NCBI GenBank assembly: GCA_029946105.1
Contig: JAQSDW010000083.1
Span: 1-47,919 of the forward strand
DNA length: 47,919 nucleotides
Direction of reading: 5' to 3'
Origin: Reyranella sp.
GTDB taxonomy: Bacteria; Pseudomonadota; Alphaproteobacteria; Reyranellales; Reyranellaceae
Part shown: in pieces, positions 17,641-26,412 of the stretch
How the letters are laid out: each line of letters opens with the position of its first letter
Position numbering within the stretch: the first letter of the stretch is position 1
Position numbers and translations under genes: made by a program
Notes under the pieces: generated by a model
The model's input: the letters and a program-made list of their open reading frames with translations, nothing else
Databases searched by the model: none
What the model was told of the DNA's origin: nothing

Positions 17641-17734
17641 AACCCCCTCACCTAGCCTCTCCCCCAAGGGGGAGAGGAGTATGAAGGCGCTCATGTTCCT
17701 CTCCCCCTTGGGGGAGAGGCTAGGTGAGGGGGTT
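17641..17734. repeat. perfect 37-bp inverted repeat with nested palindromes
   Basis: Arms 17641-17677 and 17698-17734 are exact reverse complements over 37 bases, separated by a 20-nt loop. Each arm also contains its own palindrome, CCTCTCCCCC-(AA or TT)-GGGGGAGAGG, so the RNA can fold as one long hairpin or as a cruciform-like pair. It lies between the second amidohydrolase stop (one base away) and the PotC-type permease start, inside a presumed operon. A related partial copy starts the window at 1-30. It is not followed by a T-run on either strand. Confidence 0.97.
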
Positions 17735-17735
17735 G

Positions 17736-18962
17736 TCACAGCGCGTTCTTGTGGAACTTGCCGGCCTTCATGATGGCCGTGAGGTTCGGGCCGCCGTCCT
17801 TGAACAGGCCGAGGTCCTTCAGCGGATTGCCGTCGACGACCAGGAGATCGGCGAAGGCGCCGGGTTCGATCACGCCGAGCTTGCCTTCCTGGCGCACGAC
17901 CTCGGCGCCGATCAGGGTCGCCGAGCGGATGACGTCGATCGCCGGCATCACTTCGCCGCGGATCTGGAATTCGCCGGTCTGCTCGTCCTCGAGCGCGCCC
18001 AGAAGATCGGAGCCGTAGGCCATCTTCACGCCGGCCTTGCGGCAGTGCTCGAGCTCGGCGAAGCCGTACTTCAGCACTTCGTCGTTCTTCTCCAGCATCT
18101 CGGGCGGCATGCCGAGTTCCTTGGCGCGGCGCTTCATGGCGTCGTAGGTCACCAGGTTGGGGATCATGTAGACGCCCTTCTTGGCCATCAGCCGAGCCGT
18201 CGGCGCGTCCACCAGATTGCCGTGCTCGATGGTGCGCACGCCGCAATTGACGGCGCGGGTGATCGCCTCGGGCGTATAGGCATGGGTCAGCACGTAGCGG
18301 CCGAAGGCGTGTGCCTCCTCGACGGCGGCGGTAATCTCCTCAACTGTGAACTGCAGCGATTCGAGCGGATCGTAGGGCGAGGCGACGCCGCCCGAGACCA
18401 TCAGCTTTACCTGGTCGGCGCCCTGGCGCATCTGCTCGCGGGCGGCCTTGCGCACCTCGTCGGGACCGTCGGCGATGCAGCGGATGAACACCATGCCGTT
18501 GCAGCACAGGCAAGGCGGGCCGATGTCGGTGCGGCGGTTGCGGTCGTTGTGGCCGCCGGTGGGGCCGATCGAGCGGCAGGAGATGAACATGCGCGGGCCG
18601 GGGATCAAGCCCGATTCGACGGCGGTCTTCGTGCCCCAGTCGGCACCGCCGGCATCGCGCACCGTCGTGAAGCCGCGATCGAGCATGCGCTTCAGGCGGC
18701 CGGCCGAGCGCGCCATCATCAGCGTGAGCGGCACCGCCTCCATGCGGTTGATGTAGACCTCGCTGTGATGGGTATGGACGTGGCAGTCGATCAGACCCGG
18801 CATCAGGGTGCGCTTGCCGCAGTTCACGACCTGGGCCTTGGCCGCCTTGATCGGCTTGGCCGAGACTTCCTTGATGCGGTCGCCCTCGACCAGCACTTCG
18901 TAGCCGCCCCGTGCCTCTTTCCAGCGCGGATCGAGCAGATTGAGATTCTTGAACAGCAACAT
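17736..18962 (-). CDS. metal-dependent amidohydrolase (copy 1)
   Basis: A 408-residue amidohydrolase-superfamily enzyme of the imidazolonepropionase/prolidase-like group. Metal ligands are visible: DCHVH (near 60), the lysine in QVKLM for carboxylation (near 190), LTHAYT (near 228), IEHGN (near 248) and YGSDLLG (near 320); a C-terminal PGAFADLLVVDGNPL closes the barrel and small beta domain. It hydrolyses a C-N bond of an unknown substrate in the cytoplasm. It is a tandem paralogue of the next gene (6 nt apart) and upstream of the ABC importer. Confidence 0.93.
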   Translation of the reverse strand: MLLFKNLNLLDPRWKEARGGYEVLVEGDRIKEVSAKPIKAAKAQVVNCGKRTLMPGLIDCHVHTHHSEVYINRMEAVPLTLMMARSAGRLKRMLDRGFTTVRDAGGADWGTKTAVESGLIPGPRMFISCRSIGPTGGHNDRNRRTDIGPPCLCCNGMVFIRCIADGPDEVRKAAREQMRQGADQVKLMVSGGVASPYDPLESLQFTVEEITAAVEEAHAFGRYVLTHAYTPEAITRAVNCGVRTIEHGNLVDAPTARLMAKKGVYMIPNLVTYDAMKRRAKELGMPPEMLEKNDEVLKYGFAELEHCRKAGVKMAYGSDLLGALEDEQTGEFQIRGEVMPAIDVIRSATLIGAEVVRQEGKLGVIEPGAFADLLVVDGNPLKDLGLFKDGGPNLTAIMKAGKFHKNAL

Positions 18963-18968
18963 CGACGC

Positions 18969-20207
18969 CTACCTCAACGCATTCTTGTGGAATTTGCCGG
19001 CCTTCATGATCACCGGCAGATGGGCACCCTGGTCGAGGAAGAGCTCGAGCTTCTTGAGCGGATTGCCGTCGACCACGATCAGGTCGGCGAAGGCGCCGGG
19101 CTCGACGATGCCGAGCTTGCCCTCCTGGCGCAGGATCTCCGCGCCCACGATGGTTGCCTGCCGGATGATCTCCAGCGGCTTCAGAACCTCGGCGCGGAAC
19201 ATGAATTCCCGGCTCTGTTCGACCTGGAGCGGACCCAGGAGATCGCTGCCGTAGCCCACTTTCACGCCGGCCTTCTTGCAAATTTCGAGCGAGCGCAGGG
19301 CGCCGTCGAGCACGATGTCGTTTTTTTCCAGCATGTCGGCGGTCATGCCGAAGCTCGCGGCCTTTTCCTTCATCACGAAGTAGGTGACCAGGTTGGCGAT
19401 CATGTAGCCGCCCTTCGACGCCAGCAGCTTGGCCGATTTGGCGTCGATCAGGTTGCCGTGCTCGATGGTGCGCACGCCGTTGGTGACGGCGCGGGTGATG
19501 GCCTCGGGCGTGTAGGCGTGGGCCAGCACGTAGCGGCCGAAGTTCTTGGCCTCGTCGGTCGCAGCGGCGATCTCGGCCTCGGAGAACTGCAGGGAATCCA
19601 GCGGATCGTAGGGCGAGGCGACACCGCCCGAGCACATGATCTTCACCTGGTCGGCGCCCTGGCGCATCTGCTCGCGCACCGCCTTGCGCACTTCGTCGGC
19701 GCCGTCGGCGATGGCCATGCTGTAGACCATGGCGTTGCAGCAGCCGCAGGAGGGCATGCCCTGGTCGGTGCGGCGACGGGAATCCGAGTGGCCGCCGGTC
19801 GGGCCGATGGCGCGGCCGGAAATGAACAGGCGCGGGCCGGGGATCAGGCCCGACTCGACGGCGGTCTTGATCCCCCAATCGGCGCCGCCGGTGTCGCGCA
19901 CGGTCGTGAAGCCGCGGTTGATCATGCCTTTCATGAGATCGGCGGCGCGCGCCGTGAGCAGCGTCAGCGGCACCGATTCGAGGTTGCGGATGTTCACTTC
20001 GCTCAGGAAGACGTGGACATGGCAGTCGATCAGGCCCGGCATCAAGGTGCGCTTGCCGCAGTCTACGACCTGGGCGCCGCTGGACTTGATCGGCTTCGAT
20101 GACACTTCTTTTATGTGCTGGCCCTCGACCAAAACCTCGTAGCCACTGCGCGCCTCGGTCCAGCGCGGGTCCAACAGGTTGAGATTCCTGAACAAATACT
20201 GCGACAT
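18969..20207 (-). CDS. metal-dependent amidohydrolase (copy 2)
   Basis: A 412-residue paralogue of the adjacent gene; both begin (L)F(K/R)NLNLLDPRW and end (V/T)IMKAGKFHKNAL, and most of the barrel is alignable without gaps. The same ligands are kept: DCHVH, QVKIM, LAHAYT, IEHGN and YGSDLLG. Differences cluster around the HxH loop (HVFLSE against HTHHSE) and near residue 165-175 (MPSCGCC against PPCLCC), suggesting different but related substrates. It appears to be the first gene of the leftward operon. Confidence 0.93.
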   Translation of the reverse strand: MSQYLFRNLNLLDPRWTEARSGYEVLVEGQHIKEVSSKPIKSSGAQVVDCGKRTLMPGLIDCHVHVFLSEVNIRNLESVPLTLLTARAADLMKGMINRGFTTVRDTGGADWGIKTAVESGLIPGPRLFISGRAIGPTGGHSDSRRRTDQGMPSCGCCNAMVYSMAIADGADEVRKAVREQMRQGADQVKIMCSGGVASPYDPLDSLQFSEAEIAAATDEAKNFGRYVLAHAYTPEAITRAVTNGVRTIEHGNLIDAKSAKLLASKGGYMIANLVTYFVMKEKAASFGMTADMLEKNDIVLDGALRSLEICKKAGVKVGYGSDLLGPLQVEQSREFMFRAEVLKPLEIIRQATIVGAEILRQEGKLGIVEPGAFADLIVVDGNPLKKLELFLDQGAHLPVIMKAGKFHKNALR

Positions 20208-20274
20208 CTACGCCCCTTTGAATCCGGCGCGTACCCTACGCCGGCCGCCGCTTTGGCGCTACAGTTGGCACATC

Positions 20275-20823
20275 ATGCGCCGCATCGTCGTCTTCGGAAC
20301 CACTGGATCGGGCAAGAGCTGGCTGGCCAAACGGCTCGCCGCGGAGAAAAGCCTGCGTCTGGTCGAGCTCGATGCGTTGTTCTGGGGGCCGGACTGGCAG
20401 CCGGCGACACTCGACCTCTTTCGCCATCGTGTCGAATGCGAGACGCGCGACGGCGACTGGATCGCAGTCGGCATCTACGGCCAGGTGCGCGATATCGTCT
20501 GGCAGCGCGCCGACACGCTCGTCTGGCTCGACCTGCCGTTGCCGCTGGTGATGTGGCGCCTGTTTTGGCGCACGTTGCGCCGGATCGTGACGCGGGAGAA
20601 CCTGTGGGGGACGGGCAATCGCGAATCGCTGCGGCGGACCTTGTTGAGCCGCGATTCCATCCTGTTGTGGGCGCTCAGGACCCACGGCCGCAACCGCCGG
20701 CGCTTCAGCAAGGAATGCGATAATTTTGCCGCCGGCCGAACGGTGATCCGCCTCAGGAGTTCACGCGACGTCGAGCGCTTCATCGCCGGCCGTGCCGACC
20801 TCACACAGCCGTTGGCGGCCTGA
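20275..20823 (+). CDS. P-loop NTPase, FlaR/topology-modulation-like
   Basis: A 182-residue small nucleotide-binding protein. The Walker A motif GTTGSGKSWLAKRLA lies at residues about 8-22, followed by LDALFWGPDWQPA (near 36) and VWLDLPLPLVMWRLFWRTLRR (near 83), the pattern of AAA-type adenylate-kinase-like proteins once called topology modulation proteins. Its role is unknown. The ATG at 20275 is chosen so that the P-loop starts near residue 8; no clear ribosome site is seen. It is followed after 3 nt by the epimerase gene. Confidence 0.88.
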   Translation: MRRIVVFGTTGSGKSWLAKRLAAEKSLRLVELDALFWGPDWQPATLDLFRHRVECETRDGDWIAVGIYGQVRDIVWQRADTLVWLDLPLPLVMWRLFWRTLRRIVTRENLWGTGNRESLRRTLLSRDSILLWALRTHGRNRRRFSKECDNFAAGRTVIRLRSSRDVERFIAGRADLTQPLAA

Positions 20824-20826
20824 AAC

Positions 20827-21828
20827 ATGTCGGTTCATAGCTTCTCGTGCCTCGATGGCCATACTTGCGGCAATCCGGTGCGGCTGGTGACGGGCGGTGC
20901 GCCGCTGCTCGAGGGCGCGACGATGAGCGAGCGCCGGCTCGACTTCCTCGCGCGCCATGACTGGATCCGCAAGGCGTTGATGTTCGAGCCGCGCGGCCAC
21001 GACGTCATGTCGGGCTCGATGCTCTATCCGCCGACCCGGGCCGATTGCGACGTCGGCATTCTCTTCATCGAGGTGAGCGGCTGCCTGCCGATGTGCGGCC
21101 ACGGCACCATCGGCACCGTGACCATGGCGATCGAGAACGGGCTGGTCTCGCCCGCGACGCCGGGCGTCCTCAACCTCGACGCGCCGGCCGGCCGCGTGGT
21201 GGCGCACTATGAGCAGAAGGACCGGTTCGTCGACAGCGTGCGGATCACCAACGTCGCTTCATATCTGGCGATGAGCGATGTCACGGTCGACGTGCCGGGC
21301 CTCGGCGAACTCACCTTCGATATTTCCTACGGCGGGAATTTTTATGCCATCCTCGAGCCGCAGAAGAACTTCGCCGGCCTCGAAGCGATGACGGCGGGCG
21401 ACGTGCTGCGTTATTCGCCGATCGTGCGGAAGCTCCTGAACGACAAGATCCAGCCCGTGCATCCCGAGAACCCGACCATCAAGGGCATCGGCCACGTGAT
21501 GTGGACGGGCAAGCCTCGCGATCCGCGTGCCCATGCGCGCAATGCCGTGTTCTATGGCGACAAGGCGATCGACCGTTCCCCCTGCGGCACCGGGACGTCG
21601 GCGCGCATGGCCCAGCTTGCAGCGCGTGGCCGGCTAAAAGTTGGCGACGAATTCGTGCACGAAAGCATCATCGGTTCGCTGTTCGACGGCCGGGTCGAGG
21701 CTGTGGCCCACGTCGGCAATCACGACGCCATCGTGCCCTCGATCTCGGGCTGGGGCCGCCAGCACGGCATCAACACGATCTTCGTCGACTCGCGCGATCC
21801 CTTCGCGCACGGCTTCCAGGTCGCCTAG
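20827..21828 (+). CDS. proline racemase-family epimerase (probable 4-hydroxyproline 2-epimerase type)
   Basis: A 333-residue member of the proline racemase family. Both catalytic thiols are present: Cys90 in MCGHGTIG and Cys253 in DRSPCGTGTSA. Two cysteines indicate racemase or epimerase activity; the dehydratase branch (trans-3-hydroxyproline) has Thr at the second site. The start SFSCLDGHTCGNPVRLV is typical of 4-hydroxyproline epimerases. No hydroxyproline oxidase or deaminase gene is adjacent, so the substrate is not settled by context. Confidence 0.92.
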   Translation: MSVHSFSCLDGHTCGNPVRLVTGGAPLLEGATMSERRLDFLARHDWIRKALMFEPRGHDVMSGSMLYPPTRADCDVGILFIEVSGCLPMCGHGTIGTVTMAIENGLVSPATPGVLNLDAPAGRVVAHYEQKDRFVDSVRITNVASYLAMSDVTVDVPGLGELTFDISYGGNFYAILEPQKNFAGLEAMTAGDVLRYSPIVRKLLNDKIQPVHPENPTIKGIGHVMWTGKPRDPRAHARNAVFYGDKAIDRSPCGTGTSARMAQLAARGRLKVGDEFVHESIIGSLFDGRVEAVAHVGNHDAIVPSISGWGRQHGINTIFVDSRDPFAHGFQVA

Positions 21829-21833
21829 GCGGT

Positions 21834-23039
21834 CTACTCCGCCGCTTTTGCCGCCGGCACGGGTGCCCGCACGCCGCCGCGTGAAAACATGGCCTCGACC
21901 TCGCCCGAGGCGTAGCCCAGTTCGCGCAGAATATCCGGCCCGTCCTCGCCGATATGCGGCGCGTGCTGCTGCGGTTCGTGCGTCGCGGCGGGCGGCAGTC
22001 CGGGGATGTTGGCCACCGGCATGCGGCCGAAGCCGTCCTGCTCGATCCAGTCGATCGCGCCCGACTCCTTCACGTGCGGATGCTCGAGATAGTCGGTGTA
22101 ATTGTTCACCCGCTCGCAGAACACGTCCTTGGGCTGCAGGATCGCGATCCATTCCTCGGTGGTCTTGGTCGGCATCGTCTCGTTCAGTGCCTTGATGATC
22201 CTGGGCGCGTTCCTGATGCGGTCGTTGTGCCCCTGCAGGTCGGGATCGTCGGCGATGTCCTGGCGGCCGATCAGCTCGAACAGCAGCCGGAAATGATGCG
22301 GCCGCATGGCGCTTACCATGATGTAGCCGTTCTTCGTCTTGTAGCTGCCGGCCGGCATGTAGAGGACCGGCGGCGCGCCCTTGGAGAATATCCATTCCAT
22401 CAGCTTGGCGCCCTGGAAGGCGGCGGCCGAGCGCATCAGGCTCGAATCGATGAAGCAGCCCTCGTTGTAGCGCAGCTGGCGCATCAGGGCCGGCGCCAGC
22501 GCCTGGAAGGTGTAGAGGCCGGTCGTCACGTCGACAGCGATCATGCCCTGCCGCCACGGCGTGCCGTCCGGCATCCTGTTCATCACCATCATGCCGCTGA
22601 AGGCCTGGATGAGGCCGTCGACCGTGGGTCGCTTGCTGTAGGGCCCGGTCTGGCCGAAGCCCGAGACCGAGCAATAGATGACGTTCGGATTGACCTTCTT
22701 GATGTCCTCGTAGCCGAAGCCCAGCCGCTGGATCACGCCGGGGCGGAAACTCTCCAACACCACATGGGCCTTGGCCGCGAGCTTCTTCACCACGGCGATG
22801 CCGTCGGCGGACTTGAGATCGAGGGCGATGCTGCGCTTGCCGCGGTTGAAGGCGACGGAATGAGCGCAGTGATCGCCCTTCAGTTCACCGAGCGCCCGGC
22901 CCCAGTCACCCTCCGGCGGCTCGATCTTGATGACGTCGGCGCCGTGCAGGGCCAGCAGCATCGAGGCATGCGGCCCCGCGATGCCCTGTGTGAAATCGAG
23001 GACGGTGATGCCGTCGTAAGCGCCTTTGATCGTCGTCAA
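21834..23039 (-). CDS. family III CoA-transferase (CaiB/BaiF)
   Basis: A 401-residue CoA-transferase. The N-terminus (LDFTQGIAGPHASMLLALHGADVIKIEPPEGD) is cut here only for description: the key G-P-x-A-S-M-L-L-A-x-x-G-A-D-V-I-K-I-E pattern is the CoA-binding Rossmann part, and Asp170 in MIAVDVTTGLYTFQAL is the expected catalytic aspartate that forms the acyl anhydride. It moves CoA between carboxylic acids; the acid is unknown. It is convergent with the epimerase gene (5-nt gap) and divergent from the alpha/beta hydrolase gene. Confidence 0.93.
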   Translation of the reverse strand: MTTIKGAYDGITVLDFTQGIAGPHASMLLALHGADVIKIEPPEGDWGRALGELKGDHCAHSVAFNRGKRSIALDLKSADGIAVVKKLAAKAHVVLESFRPGVIQRLGFGYEDIKKVNPNVIYCSVSGFGQTGPYSKRPTVDGLIQAFSGMMVMNRMPDGTPWRQGMIAVDVTTGLYTFQALAPALMRQLRYNEGCFIDSSLMRSAAAFQGAKLMEWIFSKGAPPVLYMPAGSYKTKNGYIMVSAMRPHHFRLLFELIGRQDIADDPDLQGHNDRIRNAPRIIKALNETMPTKTTEEWIAILQPKDVFCERVNNYTDYLEHPHVKESGAIDWIEQDGFGRMPVANIPGLPPAATHEPQQHAPHIGEDGPDILRELGYASGEVEAMFSRGGVRAPVPAAKAAE

Positions 23040-23216
23040 TGGATCCTCCCGAGGGCGCTGAACGTACGTTTACCGGTGCGGTCGATGCAAGGGCTGCCCT
23101 GCAGGGAAGCCATGCGCGCATGAAGAAAAGTTACGTAAAGCGGTACACAAGATCGTTTGAGGCGAAGGGCCGGCCGCGATCAAGTAGGTGCAAATGCACT
23201 TATTCAGGAGCCGGCC

Positions 23217-24146
23217 ATGACCGCCCTTCCCCTGCCGATCGCAGCCCTTGCTGCCGCGAGCTATGTGGTCCCCGCGCTGGTGGCGCCGTTCTTCCGCCGG
23301 CTGATGCTCAATCCGCGCCGCCATGTGCGACCGCCGCCGGTGCTCGCGCTGCCGGCCGCCGACGAGCGCATCGATCTCGGCGACGGCCTCGTCGCCTGGC
23401 GATGGGGCCGCACGGCAAGAGGGGTACCGACGGTCCTGCTGGTCCACGGCTTCGAGGGCAATCGCGCGCAGTTCGGGGCGATCGTCGATGCGTTGCTGGC
23501 GCGCGGCTTCGCCGTCGTGGCACTCGACGTGCCGGCGCACGGCGATTCGGCGGGCCGTGAACTCACCGCGGTGAGTTTCATCGCCGCGATCGAACGTACG
23601 CTGCGGCGGCTGGGGCCGATGCATGCCGTCGTCGGCCATTCGATGGGCGGCGCCATGGGCTTGTTCTCGATCGCCCATCACGGCGGCGCCAGTCGCGTGG
23701 TGCTCGTGTCGGCGCCGTCGGGCCTTCATCGCGAACTGCGCCGCTTCGCCGGCGCCGTCGGACTATCCAAGCGCGGCACCGCGGCCTTCATCGCCTCGGT
23801 CGAAGATCATGTCGGCCGGCCGGCGACGGATTTCGACGTCCGTCAGGTCGCCGACAAGGTCGATCTGCCCGTGCTACTGATCCACGATCAGAACGATCGC
23901 CAGGTCCCAGTCGCGGAAGCGGCGCGCGCGGCGCACGCCTTGCCGACGGCGGAACTGATGGTGACGCGCGGCCTTGGCCACAATCGCCTGCTGGCTGACA
24001 AGGCTGTGGTGGCGGCGATCGTGGGCTTCGTCGCCAGCTCGGGTGATGACGGCTCAGGCGATGACGGGAAGGGCCTCGACGTCGTAGGCGTGGCTGATCT
24101 TGCGACCGAGCACCGGGTCGTCAAGCTCCATCTCGAAGCGATGTGA
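23217..24146 (+). CDS. alpha/beta hydrolase
   Basis: A 309-residue alpha/beta-fold hydrolase. The triad is visible: Ser142 in GHSMGG, Asp227 in DQNDRQVP and His255 in GLGHNRLL, with an oxyanion HGFEGN motif near residue 77. The first 20 residues are hydrophobic and may be a membrane anchor. CAGGAG precedes the ATG at 23217. The last 31 codons overlap the 3' end of the convergent DUF2848 gene by 93 bp, and include a tandem duplication (SGDDG twice), so the C-terminal tail may be a recent extension. Confidence 0.9.
   Translation: MTALPLPIAALAAASYVVPALVAPFFRRLMLNPRRHVRPPPVLALPAADERIDLGDGLVAWRWGRTARGVPTVLLVHGFEGNRAQFGAIVDALLARGFAVVALDVPAHGDSAGRELTAVSFIAAIERTLRRLGPMHAVVGHSMGGAMGLFSIAHHGGASRVVLVSAPSGLHRELRRFAGAVGLSKRGTAAFIASVEDHVGRPATDFDVRQVADKVDLPVLLIHDQNDRQVPVAEAARAAHALPTAELMVTRGLGHNRLLADKAVVAAIVGFVASSGDDGSGDDGKGLDVVGVADLATEHRVVKLHLEAM
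24038..24067 (-). repeat. 15-bp tandem repeat across a stop codon
   Basis: CTCGGGTGATGACGG (24038-24052) is followed directly by CTCAGGCGATGACGG (24053-24067), 13 of 15 identical. The second unit contains the TGA of the leftward DUF2848 gene (24054-24056). In the opposite frame the repeat lies in the C-terminal tail of the alpha/beta hydrolase. Confidence 0.85.
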
Positions 24147-24740
24147 CGGCCGGATCGCGCCGATGGCAGGCATGGTGCCGCAGAACATGATGGTGCCCAT
24201 CGGCAGGCGCTTGTTGTCTTTCCAGCCGAAGATCAGCTCGCGCGGATCACGGATCTTGGCGAGCGGTCCCTCCTGATAGAGTACTCGTTGTCCGTTCTCG
24301 TGGATGAAGCTGCGCAACATCAGCCGGTCCCAATGCGGCTCGACTTCCTCGAAGCGCCAGGCGGTGCGGCCGATCGGCTTGGCGCACATCTGCTTGGAAA
24401 TGGCGATGCCGTAGCTCTCGACCTTGCGATCGGTGTGGTCGGCACCGACCGTGACCCAGAGCCGGTCGGCGGCGCCGATCAGCACCGGCTCGACTTCGCC
24501 CGAACTGTCGTCGCCCAGCACCTGGATGCTGCTGGCCTGGGTCAGCATCTGCGCGGCGGCGCGATAATAGATCGGCACCCGCGACGGCGGCTGGACGCCA
24601 ATCGCCTTCAGTTCCTCGATGTGATGATTGAGCGCCGCCACGTCGCGGCCGGTCCAGCCGGCGATCACCAGATCCTTGATGTCGACGGCGACCTTCTCGA
24701 CCGCGCCCTTGGCATGGCCGTCGAATTCCAGCCGCGCCAT
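24054..24740 (-). CDS. DUF2848 family protein
   Basis: A 228-residue protein matching what I know of DUF2848: W-T-G-R-D-V-A-A-L-N-H-H-I-E-E-L near residue 28, VPIYYR-AA near 52, and GTIMFCGTMPAIG near 190. The last motif resembles the metal-binding/active-site region of fumarylacetoacetate hydrolase-like folds, so a hydrolase or lyase acting on a small acid is possible but unproven. The start at 24740 is 2 nt after the stop of the DUF1445 gene, so the two are coupled. The 3' end overlaps the convergent hydrolase gene. Confidence 0.88.
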   Translation of the reverse strand: MARLEFDGHAKGAVEKVAVDIKDLVIAGWTGRDVAALNHHIEELKAIGVQPPSRVPIYYRAAAQMLTQASSIQVLGDDSSGEVEPVLIGAADRLWVTVGADHTDRKVESYGIAISKQMCAKPIGRTAWRFEEVEPHWDRLMLRSFIHENGQRVLYQEGPLAKIRDPRELIFGWKDNKRLPMGTIMFCGTMPAIGAIRPSHRFEMELDDPVLGRKISHAYDVEALPVIA

Positions 24741-24742
24741 CG

Positions 24743-25546
24743 TCAGAGGACGGCGAGCTGCGAGTTCAGCAGGTCGGTCACCAGCATGTAGCCGGGGGCG
24801 TGGGTGATGCAGAATTCGGGCTTCACCGTCGCCACGACCGATTGCGGGGTGACGCCGCAGGCCCAGAACACCGGGAACTCGTCGTCGCGCACCGGCACGG
24901 CATCGCCGTAGTCGGGCTTGGCGATGTCCTTGATGCCGATCAACTCGGGTTTGCCGAGATGGACCGGCGCGCCGTGCACCGAGGGAAAGCGCGTCGTCAC
25001 CTGCACCGCGCGGATGGCGTCGGCCGGCTTGAACGGGCGCATCGAGACCACCATCGGCCCATGGAACGACCCACTCGGCTTGCACTCGATGCTGGTCCGG
25101 TACATCGGCACATTGACGTTACAGGTTTGGTGGCGGATCTCGAGGCCGTTCTCGATCAGCGCCTCCTCGAACGAGAAGGAGCAGCCCAGCACGAACGACA
25201 CGAGGTCGTCGCGCCACACGCCCTTGAGGTCGCGCACTTCGTCGACCAGTTCGCCGTTCTTCCAGACGCGATAGAGCGGGATGTCGGTGCGGATGTCGAG
25301 ATCCTCGCCCAGCGCCGGCAGGCGCGGATCGCCGGGCTCGGACGAGGCGAGGAGCGGGCACGGCTTGGGATTGAGCTGGCAGAAGCGCGCGAAATCGGCG
25401 GCCAGCGCCTTGGGCAGGATCGCGAGATTGCCCTGCACGTAGCCCGGCGCCATGCCCGAAGTCGGCGCCAGATTGGTGCCGGCGCGGATGCGGCGACGCG
25501 CGTCGCGGCCGGTCTCGCCCTTGAAGCTGCTGATCGTCGCATCCAT
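24743..25546 (-). CDS. putative hydro-lyase, DUF1445 family
   Basis: A 267-residue DUF1445 protein. Signatures: [13 protein letters not shown] near residue 33-45, [12 protein letters not shown] near 90, [13 protein letters not shown] near 118-130, MYRTSIEC near 148 and CGVTPQSVV near 233. The family includes relatives of mammalian D-glutamate cyclase, so a dehydration/cyclisation of a small acid is plausible. AGGAGAAG precedes the ATG. It sits between an SDR gene (23-nt gap upstream) and the DUF2848 gene, forming a three-gene catabolic-looking operon. Confidence 0.9.
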   Translation of the reverse strand: MDATISSFKGETGRDARRRIRAGTNLAPTSGMAPGYVQGNLAILPKALAADFARFCQLNPKPCPLLASSEPGDPRLPALGEDLDIRTDIPLYRVWKNGELVDEVRDLKGVWRDDLVSFVLGCSFSFEEALIENGLEIRHQTCNVNVPMYRTSIECKPSGSFHGPMVVSMRPFKPADAIRAVQVTTRFPSVHGAPVHLGKPELIGIKDIAKPDYGDAVPVRDDEFPVFWACGVTPQSVVATVKPEFCITHAPGYMLVTDLLNSQLAVL

Positions 25547-25569
25547 GACGCTTCTCCTACGCGTGTCGC

Positions 25570-26325
25570 TTAGACGTGCTGGCCGCCGTTGATCTGGATC
25601 TCGGCGCCGGAAACATAGCTCGCGCCCTTCTCGCAGAGGAAGTGGATCACGTCGGCCACTTCATCGGGTGTTCCCAGGCGGCGCATCGGAATCTGCTCCT
25701 CGACGATCTGCTCGGTGCCGGGCGACAGGATCGCCGTGTCGATCTCGCCGGGGGCAATCGCATTCACGCGAATGCCGCGCGGTCCGAAGTCGTGCGCCAT
25801 TTCGCGCGTGAGCGCCGCGAGGGCTGCCTTCGACGTCGCATAGGCCGAGCCCGCGAAGGGATGAACGCGGCTGCCGGCGATCGAGGTGACATTGACGACG
25901 CAGCCGCGCGCCTCCGACAGCTCGCCCATCAGGCCGCGCGCCAGGGCGACGGGGGCGAAGAAATTGACGTTGAACACGCGCTGCCAGAGATCGAACGGCG
26001 TATCGATGGCGCCGAGACGACCGCCGGTTTCATCCTTCGGCGAGATCGCGGCATTGTTGACCAGCGCATCGAGCCGTCCGCCGCCCAGGCGCTCGCGGAT
26101 ATCGTCGATGCCGCGGCTGACATCGTCCGCCCTCGCCAGATCGATCTGCACATGGTTCTTGTCGCCGCCCGGCCAGGGGCAGAGCGCGCTGAAGGGCTGG
26201 CGCGACACGGTGATCACCCGCCAGCCGCCGGCGCTGAACTTCTTCACGGTCGCATGCCCAATGCCGCGGCTGGCCCCGGTCAGCACCAGGGTGCGGGCAT
26301 TGTCGTACTGGGTCGCGGGTTTCAT
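25570..26325 (-). CDS. short-chain dehydrogenase/reductase
   Basis: A 251-residue SDR. The cofactor-binding [10 protein letters not shown] lies near residue 14-23, the NNAAIS motif near 93, the catalytic Ser in VTSIAG near 146 and the YATSK motif near 160; the C-terminus [13 protein letters not shown] is typical of classical SDRs. The basic R after TGAS suggests NADP(H). I place the start at ATG 26325, since the 27 extra residues of the longer frame precede the Rossmann fold and lack similarity. The substrate is probably shared with the DUF1445 and DUF2848 enzymes encoded downstream. Confidence 0.93.
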   Translation of the reverse strand: MKPATQYDNARTLVLTGASRGIGHATVKKFSAGGWRVITVSRQPFSALCPWPGGDKNHVQIDLARADDVSRGIDDIRERLGGGRLDALVNNAAISPKDETGGRLGAIDTPFDLWQRVFNVNFFAPVALARGLMGELSEARGCVVNVTSIAGSRVHPFAGSAYATSKAALAALTREMAHDFGPRGIRVNAIAPGEIDTAILSPGTEQIVEEQIPMRRLGTPDEVADVIHFLCEKGASYVSGAEIQINGGQHV

Positions 26326-26412
26326 CACGGGCTCAATTCCCAACAAGTGAAGGACAACTCTACTCCGCCTCGACGGCAATATCGCGGCCGATGTTGGCTT
26401 CAACAAGACGTG

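Noticed and set aside
17724..20102. 792-codon rightward open frame antisense to the amidohydrolases
   Set aside because: Mirror of two clearly real genes; composition (His, Asp, Gly, Ala-rich, no domains) is typical of the antisense frame of GC-rich coding DNA.
13770..20207. A true polyamine (potABCD) transporter
   Set aside because: Protein types match, but the binding protein cannot be assigned a ligand and the operon encodes amidohydrolases, so pot symbols were not given.
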